64,000 nucleotides of DNA from Cronobacter condimenti 1330 (GCF_001277255.1 NZ_CP012264.1:1674001-1738000), one strand, 5' to 3'. Counted from the stretch's first letter, positions 34,982 through 44,138 are shown. Translations and numbers: made by a program. Notes: generated by a model from the sequence alone, not told the origin.

Positions 34982-35609
34982 ATATATTGTCATCGAAGGC
35001 CTGGAAGGTGCCGGAAAAACCACCGCGCGTAATCTGGTAGTAGAGACGCTGAAATCGCTGGGCATCACTGAGATGACGTTCACCCGCGAGCCTGGCGGCA
35101 CAGTGCTGGCAGAAAAGCTTCGCAGCCTGGTGCTGGATATTAAATCGGTGGGCGATGAAATTATTACTGATAACGCCGAGGTACTACTGTTTTACGCGGC
35201 GCGCGTGCAACTTGTGGAAACGGTCATTAAGCCTGCGCTTTCGCGCGGCGAATGGGTGATTGGCGATCGTCATGATCTCTCAACACAAGCCTATCAGGGC
35301 GGCGGACGCGGTATCGATCGTGAGCTACTGCGTACGCTGCGACAGGCCGTGCTGGGTGATTTCGCACCGGATTTGACGCTTTATCTTGATGTCGATCCTC
35401 GCATTGGGCTTGAGCGCGCGCGCGCGCGCGGCGAGCTTGACCGCATAGAACAAGAGTCACTCGACTTCTTTAACCGCACGCGCGCCCGTTACCTTGAGCT
35501 GGCTGCAGCTGACCCACGTATCATGACCATTGACGCCAGCCAGCCGCTGGAGGCCGTCAGCCGCGATATCCGCGCCGCGGTCACGCGCTGGGTGCAGGAG
35601 CAACAATAA
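34971..35609 (+). CDS. tmk: Thymidylate kinase
   Basis: Phosphorylates dTMP to dTDP, an essential step for DNA synthesis. 212 residues from ATG 34971 (MSSKYIVIEGLEGAGKTTARN), overlapping the end of mltG. The P-loop is GLEGAGKT (10-17), the LID region LERARARGELDRIEQE, and the DRHDLSTQAYQGGGRG segment binds substrate. A 17-nt alternating GC tract (35414-35430) encodes part of the LID. Its stop shares one base with the holB ATG. Confidence 0.97.
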   Translation: MSSKYIVIEGLEGAGKTTARNLVVETLKSLGITEMTFTREPGGTVLAEKLRSLVLDIKSVGDEIITDNAEVLLFYAARVQLVETVIKPALSRGEWVIGDRHDLSTQAYQGGGRGIDRELLRTLRQAVLGDFAPDLTLYLDVDPRIGLERARARGELDRIEQESLDFFNRTRARYLELAAADPRIMTIDASQPLEAVSRDIRAAVTRWVQEQQ

Positions 35610-36616
35610 TGAAATGGTATCCATGGCTGCGCCCCTCGTTTGAACATCTGGTCGGCAACTGGCAGGCTGGAAGGGGGCACCATGCGGTATTGGTTCACGC
35701 GCTGCCAGGCATGGGCGACGATGCGCTAATCTACGCCTTAAGCCGCTGGCGTATGTGTCAGCAGCCGCAAGGGCAGAAAAGCTGTGGTGAGTGCCGCGCC
35801 TGCCAGCTTATGCAGGCGGGCACGCATCCGGACTATTACCAGGCGGAGCCAGAAAAAGGCAAATCCACGCTTGGCATTGACGCTATTCGCGATATCAGCG
35901 AAAAGCTCTACGATCGCGCGCGGCTGGGCGGCGCGAAAGTCGTCTGGATCAAAGAGGCGGCGCAACTGACGGAGGCGGCAGCGAATGCGCTGTTGAAAAC
36001 GCTGGAAGAGCCGCCGGAAAACACCTGGTTTTTGCTGGGCTGCCGTGAGCCGGAGTTGCTGCCTGCGACGCTTCGCAGCCGCTGCTTCTGCTGGCATCTC
36101 GCTCCCCCTGAGGCACGCTACGCTCAGGCATGGCTTGAGCGAGAAACGCAGGCAGAGCCGTCGCGTATTCATGCAGCATTACGCCTGACGGGCGGCGCGC
36201 CCGCCGCCGCGCTTGAGCTTCTCCAGCCTGAACAGTGGCAGCAACGCGAGGTACTTAGCGAGAAGATCTCGGCTGCGCTTGCAGGTGGCGACTGGCTATC
36301 ATTATTACCCGCCCTTAACCATGAACAAGCGGCGTTTCGTCTGCACTGGCTGGCCGCTTTTCTGATGGACGCGCTGAAATGGCGATATGGCGCCCATGGT
36401 GCGCTGGTCAATACGGATTATCCGACGCTCGTCGGTGAGCTGGCCCACCGTTTCACGCCCGCTGTGCTGCAAGCAATGGTCGAGTCGCTTTTCCGCTGCC
36501 GCGATCGCCTGCTTAACGTCGCCGCTGTCAACCGTGAGCTATTGCTGACCGAACTATTACTTACCTGGGAGCACTACATGCGCCCTGACGCCCCACTTCC
36601 TTCTTTTCACCTCTGA
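35609..36616 (+). CDS. holB: DNA polymerase III delta' subunit HolB
   Basis: Part of the clamp loader that opens the beta sliding clamp at the replication fork. 335 residues with AAA+ fold: the N-terminal zinc-type cluster CGECRACQLMQAGTHPD (about 50-65), VVWIKEAAQLTEAAANALLKTLEEPPENTWFLLGC (Walker B/sensor 1 region), and LRSRC. The delta' subunit lacks a functional P-loop, as here. It starts on the last base of tmk (TAATG overlap), so translation is likely coupled. Confidence 0.96.
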   Translation: MKWYPWLRPSFEHLVGNWQAGRGHHAVLVHALPGMGDDALIYALSRWRMCQQPQGQKSCGECRACQLMQAGTHPDYYQAEPEKGKSTLGIDAIRDISEKLYDRARLGGAKVVWIKEAAQLTEAAANALLKTLEEPPENTWFLLGCREPELLPATLRSRCFCWHLAPPEARYAQAWLERETQAEPSRIHAALRLTGGAPAAALELLQPEQWQQREVLSEKISAALAGGDWLSLLPALNHEQAAFRLHWLAAFLMDALKWRYGAHGALVNTDYPTLVGELAHRFTPAVLQAMVESLFRCRDRLLNVAAVNRELLLTELLLTWEHYMRPDAPLPSFHL

Positions 36617-36626
36617 GAGAGACGTT

Positions 36627-37421
36627 ATGTTTTTAGTCGACTCACATTGCCATCTTGATGGCCTGGATTATCAATCTCTGCATCATGATGTGGATGATGT
36701 TCTGGCGAAAGCCGCCGCCCGCGACGTTAAATATTTTCTGGCGGTCGCCACAACGCTGCCAGGCTACAAGGCGATGCGCGAGCTTATCGGCGAGCGTGAA
36801 AATGTCGCCTATTCCTGCGGCGTGCACCCGCTGAATCAGGATGAAGAGTACGATCCAGAAGAATTACGCCGTCTCGCCGCCGACCCACGCGTGATCGCGA
36901 TGGGGGAGACGGGCCTGGATTACTACTACACCCCGGAAACCAAAGTCCGTCAGCAAACCTCTTTTCGCCACCATATTCGTATCGGCCGTGAGCTGAATAA
37001 ACCGGTTATCGTGCACACACGTGATGCGCGGGAAGACACGCTTGCTATCCTTCGCGAAGAAAAAGTGACGGACTGTTCAGGCGTACTACACTGTTTTACG
37101 GAAGACAAAGAGACGGCGGGCAAGCTGCTGGACCTGGGGTTCTACATCTCCTTTTCCGGCATCCTGACGTTCCGTAATGCGGAGCAAATTCGCGATGCCG
37201 CGCGTTATGTTCCGCTCGACAGAATGCTGGTGGAAACCGACTCGCCGTACCTGGCGCCGGTTCCGCATCGCGGTAAAGAGAATCAGCCGGCGCTGGTGCG
37301 CGACGTGGCGGAATATATGGCGGTGCTGAAGGGCGTCAGTGTTGATACCCTTGCGGAAATCACCACCCGTAACTTCTCCACGCTGTTCCACGTTGACCTC
37401 TCTGCGCTGCAATCTGCCTGA
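36627..37421 (+). CDS. ycfH: TatD-family metal-dependent hydrolase YcfH
   Basis: 264 residues with the TIM-barrel TatD nuclease-type fold. Metal ligands are visible in DSHCHLDGL (residues about 5-13), in GETGLDYYY, in VIVHTRDA, in LHCFTE and in ETDSPYLAPVPHRGKEN. E. coli YcfH is assigned a metal-dependent (probably DNase-like) hydrolase role; the physiological substrate is uncertain. It starts 10 bp after holB with GAGAGAGACGTT before the ATG. Confidence 0.93.
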   Translation: MFLVDSHCHLDGLDYQSLHHDVDDVLAKAAARDVKYFLAVATTLPGYKAMRELIGERENVAYSCGVHPLNQDEEYDPEELRRLAADPRVIAMGETGLDYYYTPETKVRQQTSFRHHIRIGRELNKPVIVHTRDAREDTLAILREEKVTDCSGVLHCFTEDKETAGKLLDLGFYISFSGILTFRNAEQIRDAARYVPLDRMLVETDSPYLAPVPHRGKENQPALVRDVAEYMAVLKGVSVDTLAEITTRNFSTLFHVDLSALQSA

Positions 37422-37563
37422 TAAACCGAGTTATTTTAAAGCTCGTAATTAATGATCAAAGCGAGTAAAGTTCACCGCCAAAATTCAGGCGGTGAACGGC
37501 GATTTATAAACATCCTGAAACACTTAATGTAAAGAATCGCAAGTTTTCGGCCAAGGGTTGTTT

Positions 37564-37620
37564 GAAACGTGATAGCCGTCAAACAACAATCGCGGGATTT
37601 ATTTTACTCTGCGTAATAAA
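37564..37620 (+). promoter_or_regulatory. CRP and Mlc sites of the ptsG promoter
   Basis: AACGTGATAGCCGTCAAACA (37566-37585) is a CRP-like site (GTGA and TCAA half-sites). About 15 bases further, TTATTTTACTCTGCGTAATA (37599 onwards) is a dyad that matches the Mlc operator as known from E. coli ptsG. The 299 bp between ycfH and ptsG contain no other gene. From memory this promoter is highly conserved with E. coli, where CRP-cAMP activates and Mlc represses. Confidence 0.78.
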
Positions 37621-37684
37621 TAAAGGGCACTCAGATGCCCTGTTTATGGCCCGTTTCTCCCCCCGGGCTGATGCGTATAACGCG

Positions 37685-37720
37685 TAAAAAAAGCACAAAT
37701 ACTCAGGAGCACTCTCAATT
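37685..37720 (+). promoter_or_regulatory. ptsG ribosome-binding region and SgrS target
   Basis: The 36 bases before the ptsG ATG contain AAAAAAAGCAC and ACTCAGGAGCACTCTCAATT. In E. coli this stretch pairs with the small RNA SgrS during glucose-phosphate stress, blocking translation and causing RNase E decay. The core looks conserved; sgrS itself is not in this window. Confidence 0.75.
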
Positions 37721-39154
37721 ATGTTTAAGAATGCATTTGCTAACCTGCAAAAGGTGGGTAAATCGCTGATGCTGCCAGTCTCCGTACTGCCTATCGCAGG
37801 TATCCTGCTGGGCGTCGGTTCTGCAAACTTCAGCTGGCTGCCAGCCGTGGTTTCTCACGTCATGGCGGAAGCGGGCGGTTCTGTTTTCGCAAACATGCCG
37901 CTTATCTTCGCTATCGGTGTCGCGCTGGGCTTCACCAATAACGACGGCGTATCCGCGCTCGCGGCAGTCGTTGCCTACGGTATCATGGTGAAAACCATGG
38001 CGGTGGTCGCCCCTCTGGTGCTGCACCTGCCTGCCGAGGAGATCGCCGCCAAACACCTGGCGGATACCGGTGTGCTGGGAGGTATTATCTCCGGTGCGAT
38101 TGCGGCGTATATGTTCAACCGCTTCTACCGTATCAAGCTGCCTGAGTATCTGGGCTTCTTCGCGGGTAAACGTTTCGTTCCGATCATCTCTGGTCTGGCG
38201 GCGATTTTCACTGGCGTGATCCTGTCCTTCATTTGGCCGCCGATTGGCTCTGCCATCCAGACGTTCTCCCAGTGGGCAGCGTACCAGAACCCGGTTGTCG
38301 CGTTCGGTATCTACGGCTTCATCGAGCGTTGCCTGGTGCCGTTTGGTCTGCACCACATCTGGAACGTACCTTTCCAGATGCAGATTGGTGAATATACCAA
38401 CGCAGCAGGTCAGGTGTTCCACGGCGATATCCCGCGTTACATGGCAGGCGACCCGACGGCGGGCAAACTGTCTGGCGGCTTCCTGTTCAAAATGTATGGT
38501 CTGCCGGCTGCTGCTATTGCTATCTGGCATTCTGCGAAACCAGAAAACCGCGCGAAAGTGGGCGGTATCATGATCTCCGCTGCGCTGACCTCGTTCCTGA
38601 CCGGTATCACCGAGCCTATCGAGTTCTCGTTCATGTTCGTGGCGCCGATCCTGTACGTTATCCACGCGATTCTGGCAGGCCTGGCCTTCCCGATCTGTAT
38701 CCTTCTGGGTATGCGTGACGGCACCAGCTTCTCGCACGGCCTGATTGACTTCATCGTTCTGTCTGGTAACAGCAGCAAACTGTGGCTGTTCCCGATTGTC
38801 GGTCTTTGCTACGCCGTGGTGTACTACACCATCTTCCGCGTGCTGATCAAAGCGATGGATCTGAAAACTCCGGGTCGTGAAGACGCTACCGAAGACGCTA
38901 AAGCTGGCGCAACCAGCGAAATGGCTCCGGCTCTGGTCGCGGCGTTTGGCGGTAAAGAAAACATCACCAACCTTGACGCGTGTATCACTCGTCTGCGCGT
39001 TAGCGTCGCTGACGTTGCCAAAGTGGATCAGGCTGGCCTGAAGAAACTGGGCGCTGCGGGTGTGGTTGTGGCTGGTTCCGGCGTTCAGGCGATTTTCGGC
39101 ACCAAGTCCGATAACCTGAAAACCGAAATGGATGAATACATCCGTAACAGCTAA
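37721..39154 (+). CDS. ptsG: PTS glucose-specific EIICB component PtsG
   Basis: The glucose permease of the phosphotransferase system, which imports glucose and phosphorylates it to glucose-6-phosphate using Crr (EIIA). 477 residues, the E. coli length. Domain order: EIIC membrane domain (about 1-390, ten or so hydrophobic segments), linker, then EIIB with the phosphorylated Cys421 in the ITNLDACITRLRVSV motif. The transport signature TEPIEFSFMFVAP is present. A terminator follows the stop. Confidence 0.98.
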   Translation: MFKNAFANLQKVGKSLMLPVSVLPIAGILLGVGSANFSWLPAVVSHVMAEAGGSVFANMPLIFAIGVALGFTNNDGVSALAAVVAYGIMVKTMAVVAPLVLHLPAEEIAAKHLADTGVLGGIISGAIAAYMFNRFYRIKLPEYLGFFAGKRFVPIISGLAAIFTGVILSFIWPPIGSAIQTFSQWAAYQNPVVAFGIYGFIERCLVPFGLHHIWNVPFQMQIGEYTNAAGQVFHGDIPRYMAGDPTAGKLSGGFLFKMYGLPAAAIAIWHSAKPENRAKVGGIMISAALTSFLTGITEPIEFSFMFVAPILYVIHAILAGLAFPICILLGMRDGTSFSHGLIDFIVLSGNSSKLWLFPIVGLCYAVVYYTIFRVLIKAMDLKTPGREDATEDAKAGATSEMAPALVAAFGGKENITNLDACITRLRVSVADVAKVDQAGLKKLGAAGVVVAGSGVQAIFGTKSDNLKTEMDEYIRNS

Positions 39155-39173
39155 TCCTGGCTGTCGGGGAGAT

Positions 39174-39201
39174 AAAGGGAGGCATAAGCCTCCCTTTTTT
39201 T
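39174..39201 (+). terminator. Rho-independent terminator after ptsG
   Basis: 10-bp perfect stem AAAGGGAGGC / GCCTCCCTTT, loop ATAA, followed by T5 more; 19 bases after the stop. Confidence 0.93.
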
Positions 39202-39322
39202 ATGCCTGCAGGCTTACGCATGGGCGATACGGCAACGTCGGGCTGGATGCGCCATGAATCGCTATCATCCTGGGACAGGCTGGCTGCGTTTACTTGCCGC
39301 TCTTAGATATCACCGAACCAGT

Positions 39323-39352
39323 AAAAAAGGGAGCCATATGGCTCCCTTTTTA
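39323..39352 (-). terminator. Bidirectional terminator after fhuE
   Basis: 12-bp perfect stem AAAAAGGGAGCC / GGCTCCCTTTTT with loop ATAT. Its A and T flanks act on both strands; it lies 17 bases beyond the fhuE stop. The stem sequence GGGAG-CC resembles the ptsG terminator 120 bases away, but loop and length differ. Confidence 0.9.
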
Positions 39353-39368
39353 ATGCGCAACAATCACC

Positions 39369-41558
39369 TCAGAACTGGTAACGGGCCGTAATGCTCAGGT
39401 TACGCGGCTCGCCATAGACAATCGAACCTTCAACGTTGGTGTCATATTTCTTATCGAACAGGTTATTAACGTTCCCCTGGAGAGAGAAATTCTTATTCAC
39501 CTGGTAACGTGTGAAGAGATCGACCAGCGCATAACTGCCTTGCTCCGCACGCCAGGTGCCGTAAGGCGTCTCGGTATCTTTATAGACACGATTTTGCCAG
39601 TTAACACCGCCACCGACGGTCAGCTGCGGCATTACCGGCAGGCGATAGCTCGTAAAGAGTTTTACGCTGGTGCGCGGCAGATAAGGGTTAAATGCCTTGC
39701 CTTCGTTGTCTTCAGCCACATAGCGAGTCGCGCCAAACGTCATCTGCCAGTTATCGGTGATGGCACCATTAACCTCAAATTCAACGCCTTTACTGACGGT
39801 ACCGTCCACAGCCCGATACGCTGTATCGTTATTACTGCCGATAATCGGGCGGCCTGTATTCTGGCCAACATTGTCTTGTTCAATGCGGAAAATAGCGAGA
39901 GTCGTGGTCAGGCGACTGTTCATCCAGTCAGATTTCAGGCCGACTTCATAGTTATTGCCAGTGACAGGCGCAAGATATTTGCCTGAACTGTCGCGATAGT
40001 TTTGCGGCTGGAAGATGGAGGTATAACTGGCGTAGGTCGACCAGTTATCATTGATGTCATAGACCAGGCCCGCATAAGGCGAGGTATGATTTTTCTCCAT
40101 GCTGTAGGTCAGCGTATCGATGCGCCAGTTAGTGTAGCGGGCGCCCACAATCAGATGCAGCGGATCGGCAAGGGAAATGCGGGTTGCGGCATACAGCGAT
40201 TTCATGTGCGTGGTATCTTCCTGCGCCAGGCTTTGTTCGCCCCAGCGGGTTTCCGGGAAGTTACCGTTATAGTCAGAGAAGCGGCCAATCTCATTCGGGA
40301 AGACGTTGGCCCAGGTATTGACGTAACGGTTGTTTTGTTTGGTATAACTTCCACCCATCATCAGGTTATGCTCACGACCCAGCAGCTCATAACCGCCATT
40401 AGCGAAGAGATCAAGCGCATCAATTTTACGTTTGCCGCTGTTCCAGCCGGTTCCACCGACGTAATCAAAGCCTGGCCCAAAACTGGCGTAAGGGCCTACG
40501 AGCGAACCATCCGCTTTGTTGACAAAGGCATCCACATACATCGTTTTGCTGTCAAATTTCACTTCGGAATGCGTGGCGTTAAGCGTTGCTTCCCAGGTGT
40601 CGGCAAAACGCTGTTTGAATGTCACATAGACTTTATCAATATCTTTGTCGTTATAAGCCCAGTCCGGAGCCGTGCTGCGGGCACGATCGTAGCTTCTTCT
40701 CGAGCCGTCCGTATTCCAGCGCGGTAAGCCGCCCCAGGTGGGACTATCAACGTCAATGCTCTGATGCTCATAACCGGCAGAAAGGCTGGTGGTGTCACCC
40801 AGATCGGCATCAACGATACCGGAGAAGAAGGTTTTTTCATTGGTATAGCGATCAAGCCAGGAATCATTATGCTGATAACCGGCCACGATACGTCCACGGA
40901 CGTGGCCATCTGGCGTGAGTGGGCCTTGTAAATCAGCGACATAACGCTGCTTATTCCAGCTGCCATATTCTGCCGAAACCGTGCCGGTATAGTCACGACT
41001 GGTGGCGTGCTTACGAATCATATTAATGGAGGCAGACGGATTACCTGTCCCGGTCATCAGGCCATTCGCACCGCGAACCACTTCGACCCGCTCGAATAAA
41101 GCCGTATCAGAGAGCGCATCGCCTAAATTCCAGCGGGATTCAAAATAAGTCGGAATACCATCGACCATATAGTTATCTATCTGGAAACCACGGGAATAAT
41201 AACTGCTGCGGTCGGAATCCGCCTGGCTCTTGCTGATGCCGAGCGTGTAATCCATTACATCTCCCAGCGTATCAAGCTGCTGGTCCTTCATGCGCTGTTC
41301 GCTAATGATGCTGACCGATTGCGGAATATCACGCTGGATCATAGGCATTTTGGTGCCTGCGCTGGTCACCTTAACGCTGTAATCCTGCGATTCAGCAGGC
41401 GCGGCATTGTCTGCCGCCGCATCGACCACAATAGTGTCGTTAGTGACAGGGGCTGCGTAAACTGCAGGTGCTGCGAGCGCGCTGGCAATACTTAATGCCA
41501 GCAGAGAGGGAAGGGAAGACGCCGGAAAGGCGCCCTGACGGAGTGCATGCTTAGCCAT
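39369..41558 (-). CDS. fhuE: TonB-dependent ferric siderophore receptor FhuE
   Basis: An outer-membrane beta-barrel for ferric coprogen, rhodotorulic acid and similar hydroxamate siderophores (family knowledge). 729 residues, as in E. coli. A signal peptide (MAKHALRQGAFPASSLPSLLALSIASALAAPAVYAA) precedes the TonB box (DTIVVDA, about 42-48). The plug domain (RDIPQSVSIISEQRMKDQ ... RVEVVRGANGLMTGTGNPSASINMIRK) and the C-terminal barrel ending in Phe (ARYQF) are complete. A Fur-type site lies upstream. Confidence 0.93.
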   Translation of the reverse strand: MAKHALRQGAFPASSLPSLLALSIASALAAPAVYAAPVTNDTIVVDAAADNAAPAESQDYSVKVTSAGTKMPMIQRDIPQSVSIISEQRMKDQQLDTLGDVMDYTLGISKSQADSDRSSYYSRGFQIDNYMVDGIPTYFESRWNLGDALSDTALFERVEVVRGANGLMTGTGNPSASINMIRKHATSRDYTGTVSAEYGSWNKQRYVADLQGPLTPDGHVRGRIVAGYQHNDSWLDRYTNEKTFFSGIVDADLGDTTSLSAGYEHQSIDVDSPTWGGLPRWNTDGSRRSYDRARSTAPDWAYNDKDIDKVYVTFKQRFADTWEATLNATHSEVKFDSKTMYVDAFVNKADGSLVGPYASFGPGFDYVGGTGWNSGKRKIDALDLFANGGYELLGREHNLMMGGSYTKQNNRYVNTWANVFPNEIGRFSDYNGNFPETRWGEQSLAQEDTTHMKSLYAATRISLADPLHLIVGARYTNWRIDTLTYSMEKNHTSPYAGLVYDINDNWSTYASYTSIFQPQNYRDSSGKYLAPVTGNNYEVGLKSDWMNSRLTTTLAIFRIEQDNVGQNTGRPIIGSNNDTAYRAVDGTVSKGVEFEVNGAITDNWQMTFGATRYVAEDNEGKAFNPYLPRTSVKLFTSYRLPVMPQLTVGGGVNWQNRVYKDTETPYGTWRAEQGSYALVDLFTRYQVNKNFSLQGNVNNLFDKKYDTNVEGSIVYGEPRNLSITARYQF

Positions 41559-41680
41559 GTGTTGCCCTTAAAAATAATAAATTGCCGTATGTCAGGCTCT
41601 TGAGTTACGACTCTCATCACTGGCGTCCAGCCTGATGAACAGAAATCGCGGGACTAAAACAACGTTCCATTGTCAATAAA

Positions 41681-41700
41681 AATGAGAACTATAATCATTT
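41681..41700 (-). promoter_or_regulatory. Fur box upstream of fhuE
   Basis: AATGAGAACTATAATCATTT reads on the plus strand; the core TGAGAAC-T-ATAATCA matches the 7-1-7 Fur consensus (TGATAAT-N-ATTATCA) at most positions. It lies 120 bases before the fhuE start and near the promoter, so iron repression is expected. The segment 41559-41902 (fhuE-hinT gap) otherwise holds no gene. Confidence 0.75.
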
Positions 41701-41902
41701 GTTTTTGCGGTGTAAACAAATGTAAGAGCCGTCACAAACAGACATCGGGAAGTGAGAGAAAAAAAAGCAGGTGACACGGCACGACAGCGCATTGGATCGG
41801 TGCTATAAGCATCCGCTTTATAAAGAAAAATCAGGCCAAAGGTTGAAAGGAAGCGATCATCTCGCTCATACTCTTAGCGTTTATCCCATAAGGAAAAAAA
41901 CC

Positions 41903-42262
41903 ATGGCCGAAGAAACTATTTTCAGCAAAATTATTCGCCGCGAAATCCCGTCCGATATCGTTTATCAGGATGAACTGGTAACCGCGTTTCGCGATATTTC
42001 TCCCCAGGCCCCGACTCACCTCTTAATCGTCCCGAATGTGCTGGTACCGACCGTTAATGACGTGACGGCGGAACATGAGCAGGCGCTGGGGCGTATGTTC
42101 ACCGTTGCGGCAAAAATTGCACAACAGGAAGGCATTGCAGAAGATGGCTATCGCCTCATCATGAACTGTAATCGTCACGGCGGGCAGGAGGTTTACCATA
42201 TTCACATGCATCTGGTAGGTGGTCGTCCGTTGGGACCGATGCTTGCGCAAAAAGGCCTGTAA
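41903..42262 (+). CDS. hinT: Purine nucleoside phosphoramidase HinT
   Basis: A HIT-family hydrolase that cleaves adenosine phosphoramidates such as AMP-NH2 and aminoacyl-AMP. 119 residues, as E. coli HinT, from ATG 41903 (MAEETIFSKIIRREIPSDIVYQD) after AAGGAAAAAAACC. The histidine triad H-I-H-M-H is at 99-103 (YHIHMHLVGG). Frames extending upstream to 41771 have no homology. ycfL starts directly after the stop codon. Confidence 0.97.
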   Translation: MAEETIFSKIIRREIPSDIVYQDELVTAFRDISPQAPTHLLIVPNVLVPTVNDVTAEHEQALGRMFTVAAKIAQQEGIAEDGYRLIMNCNRHGGQEVYHIHMHLVGGRPLGPMLAQKGL

Positions 42263-42263
42263 G

Positions 42264-42638
42264 ATGAACGGCGCACGCACAGGCTGGCTGCTGGCCGCAC
42301 TGCTGATGGCAGGCTGCCGCTCCGCGCCGACGATTCCTGTCAGCGACGATCAGGCGCTCGTCATGGAATCCAGCGTGCTGGCGGCAGGCATCACCGCTGA
42401 AAAACCAGACTTTTCTCTGCAAAACGGCAAGCCTGGCGCTGCTGCCACCATTTACAATAACAAAGACGCGCCTGTGACCGTGCATTATCGCTTTTACTGG
42501 TACGATGCCCGTGGGCTGGAAGGCCAGCCGCTGGAAGTCCCGCAAACGGTGGTGATCCCGGCCCAGGGCCGCGTGACGGTAAATGGCCAGACTGACTATC
42601 TGGCGGCACGTAAAGCCCGTCTTTATCTCTATCTCTGA
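42264..42638 (+). CDS. ycfL: YcfL family lipoprotein (DUF1425)
   Basis: 124 residues from ATG 42264 (MNGARTGWLLAALLMAGCRSAP), just past the hinT stop. The signal peptide ends in the lipobox LMAGC (Cys18). The mature part (SDDQALVMESSVLAAGITAEKPDFSLQNGKPGAAATIYN, YRFYWYDARGLEG) matches DUF1425/YcfL, a periplasmic lipoprotein of unknown function. It is in an operon between hinT and lpoB. The longer 42219 frame overlaps hinT and is not a start. Confidence 0.92.
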   Translation: MNGARTGWLLAALLMAGCRSAPTIPVSDDQALVMESSVLAAGITAEKPDFSLQNGKPGAAATIYNNKDAPVTVHYRFYWYDARGLEGQPLEVPQTVVIPAQGRVTVNGQTDYLAARKARLYLYL

Positions 42639-42649
42639 AGGGGGAAACG

Positions 42650-43312
42650 TTGAACAAAATGTATCGCTACGCGCTGCTGGCGACCGTCGCCCTGGCGCTG
42701 TCGGGTTGTATTTTGCCCGGCGAGCAGAAACCGGCGCCAGTAGAAGAGGCGCAGCCAGGCACACAGCAACCTGCGCAGCCCGTACCACCGCCGACACAAC
42801 CTGTGCCTACCGTGCCGTCCGTACCGTCAATCCCGGCTCAACCTGGCCCGATTGAACATCCGGCTGAAAACGCTACGCCGGAGCCGAAAACACGCACTTA
42901 TGACTGGAACAGCGCGATGCAGCCAATGGTGGGCAAAATGCTTCAGGCAGATGGGGTTAATGCAGGCAGCGTGTTACTGGTCGATAGCGTAAACAACCGC
43001 ACAAACGGTTCGCTGCAAACTGGTCCGGCAACCGAATCCCTGCGCGGCGCGCTGGCAAACAACGGTAAATTCACGCTGGTCTCGGCGCAGCAGCTTTCTA
43101 TGGCGAAACAGCAACTCGGGCTTTCTCCTCAGGACAGCCTGGGATCACGCAGCAAAGCTATCGGTATCGCCCGTAACGTGGGCGCGCAATATGTGCTTTA
43201 CGCCAACGCCAGCGGCAACGTGAATGCGCCGACGCTACAGATGCAGCTGATGTTGGTACAGACGGGTGAAATTATCTGGTCGGGTAAAGGTGCAGTTCAG
43301 CAAACCCAGTAA
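42650..43312 (+). CDS. lpoB: Penicillin-binding protein activator LpoB
   Basis: An outer-membrane lipoprotein that reaches through the periplasm to activate PBP1B in peptidoglycan synthesis. 220 residues from TTG 42650 (read as Met, NKMYRYALLATVALALSGC), with GAAGGGGGAAACG upstream; an ATG at 42659 is the alternative. Lipobox LSGC, then a Pro-rich tether (PAQPVPPPTQPVPTVPSVPSIPAQPGP) and the C-terminal globular domain (YDWNSAMQPMVGKMLQADGVNAGSVLLVDSVNNRTNGSLQ). E. coli has 213 residues. Confidence 0.95.
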   Translation: MNKMYRYALLATVALALSGCILPGEQKPAPVEEAQPGTQQPAQPVPPPTQPVPTVPSVPSIPAQPGPIEHPAENATPEPKTRTYDWNSAMQPMVGKMLQADGVNAGSVLLVDSVNNRTNGSLQTGPATESLRGALANNGKFTLVSAQQLSMAKQQLGLSPQDSLGSRSKAIGIARNVGAQYVLYANASGNVNAPTLQMQLMLVQTGEIIWSGKGAVQQTQ

Positions 43313-44138
43313 TCAAAGCCCGGAAGGGTTTTTAACACAGAGTTTTCCGGCGGCTTCGGCCGCCGGTGTCGTTTGCGCGCTCCCCGGCCTCAGCGAAGGG
43401 GCCTGGCGTGTGTTTGTCGATGATGAACCGCTGGTGGTGCGACGCGACACACGTAAAAGTCGCGCGCGAAGCCCTCGTCAGTACCGCGCGCTGAAAAGAT
43501 TGCCGACAACGCTCGCGCCGCGTCCGCGACGTTGCACCAACGGCTGGCTGGCGGTTAGTTTTTTACCAGGCGATATACACGACGTGCTGCCGCCGGTGCC
43601 GCAATTAAGCATGCTGCTGTATCATCTGCACCGCCAGCGCTGTTTCGGCTGGCGTATTGCGCTAGTGCCGCTGCTAATGCGCGACTGGCAGCAGTGCGCG
43701 CCATCGCGCCGCACGCCGTTCTGGTTGCGCCTTCTGCATCAGTTACGCCGCTCAGGTGAGCCGCGCCCGCTGCGCCTCTCGCCGCTGCATATGGATGTGC
43801 ACCCCGGTAATCTGGTCTGGCAGCAAGGCCAGCCGATGCTGATTGACTGGGAATATGCAGGCGATGGCGATGTGGCGCTGGAACTCGCCTGCGTCTGGCT
43901 TGATGAGCCCACACGACAGAGGCTCATCGCAGATTATGCGCAAAAATCACATATTGACGAGTCGTCGCTGCGCCGGCAGGTGGCACGCTGGCGTCCGTGG
44001 AGCGGATTGTTGATGGCGGGCTGGTACGAGCGCCGCTTTCAGGAAACCGGCGACCGCACATTTATGACACTTGCAGACGAGGCCTGGTGCCAGTTGCAAC
44101 AATGCGAACATGAAGGGAGAGAAACATGGGTCCGGTAA
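43290..44138 (+). CDS. thiK: Thiamine kinase ThiK
   Basis: A kinase of the aminoglycoside phosphotransferase-like fold that makes thiamine monophosphate from thiamine (salvage). 282 residues from GTG 43290; the residues after it (VQFSKPSNQSPEGFLTQSF) align with the E. coli N-terminus, so I reject the more distal start at 43266. It overlaps lpoB by 23 bases. The catalytic HMDVHPGNLV and metal-binding IDWEYAGDGDVALE motifs are clear (about 165-200). The Gly-rich loop is degenerate (GLSEGAWR). Confidence 0.9.
   Translation: MQFSKPSNQSPEGFLTQSFPAASAAGVVCALPGLSEGAWRVFVDDEPLVVRRDTRKSRARSPRQYRALKRLPTTLAPRPRRCTNGWLAVSFLPGDIHDVLPPVPQLSMLLYHLHRQRCFGWRIALVPLLMRDWQQCAPSRRTPFWLRLLHQLRRSGEPRPLRLSPLHMDVHPGNLVWQQGQPMLIDWEYAGDGDVALELACVWLDEPTRQRLIADYAQKSHIDESSLRRQVARWRPWSGLLMAGWYERRFQETGDRTFMTLADEAWCQLQQCEHEGRETWVR

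Noticed and set aside
37715..38737. 340-residue minus-strand frame over ptsG
   Set aside because: Antisense to the highly expressed ptsG gene; rich in Arg, Asp, Gln and His, as reverse frames of biased genes are.
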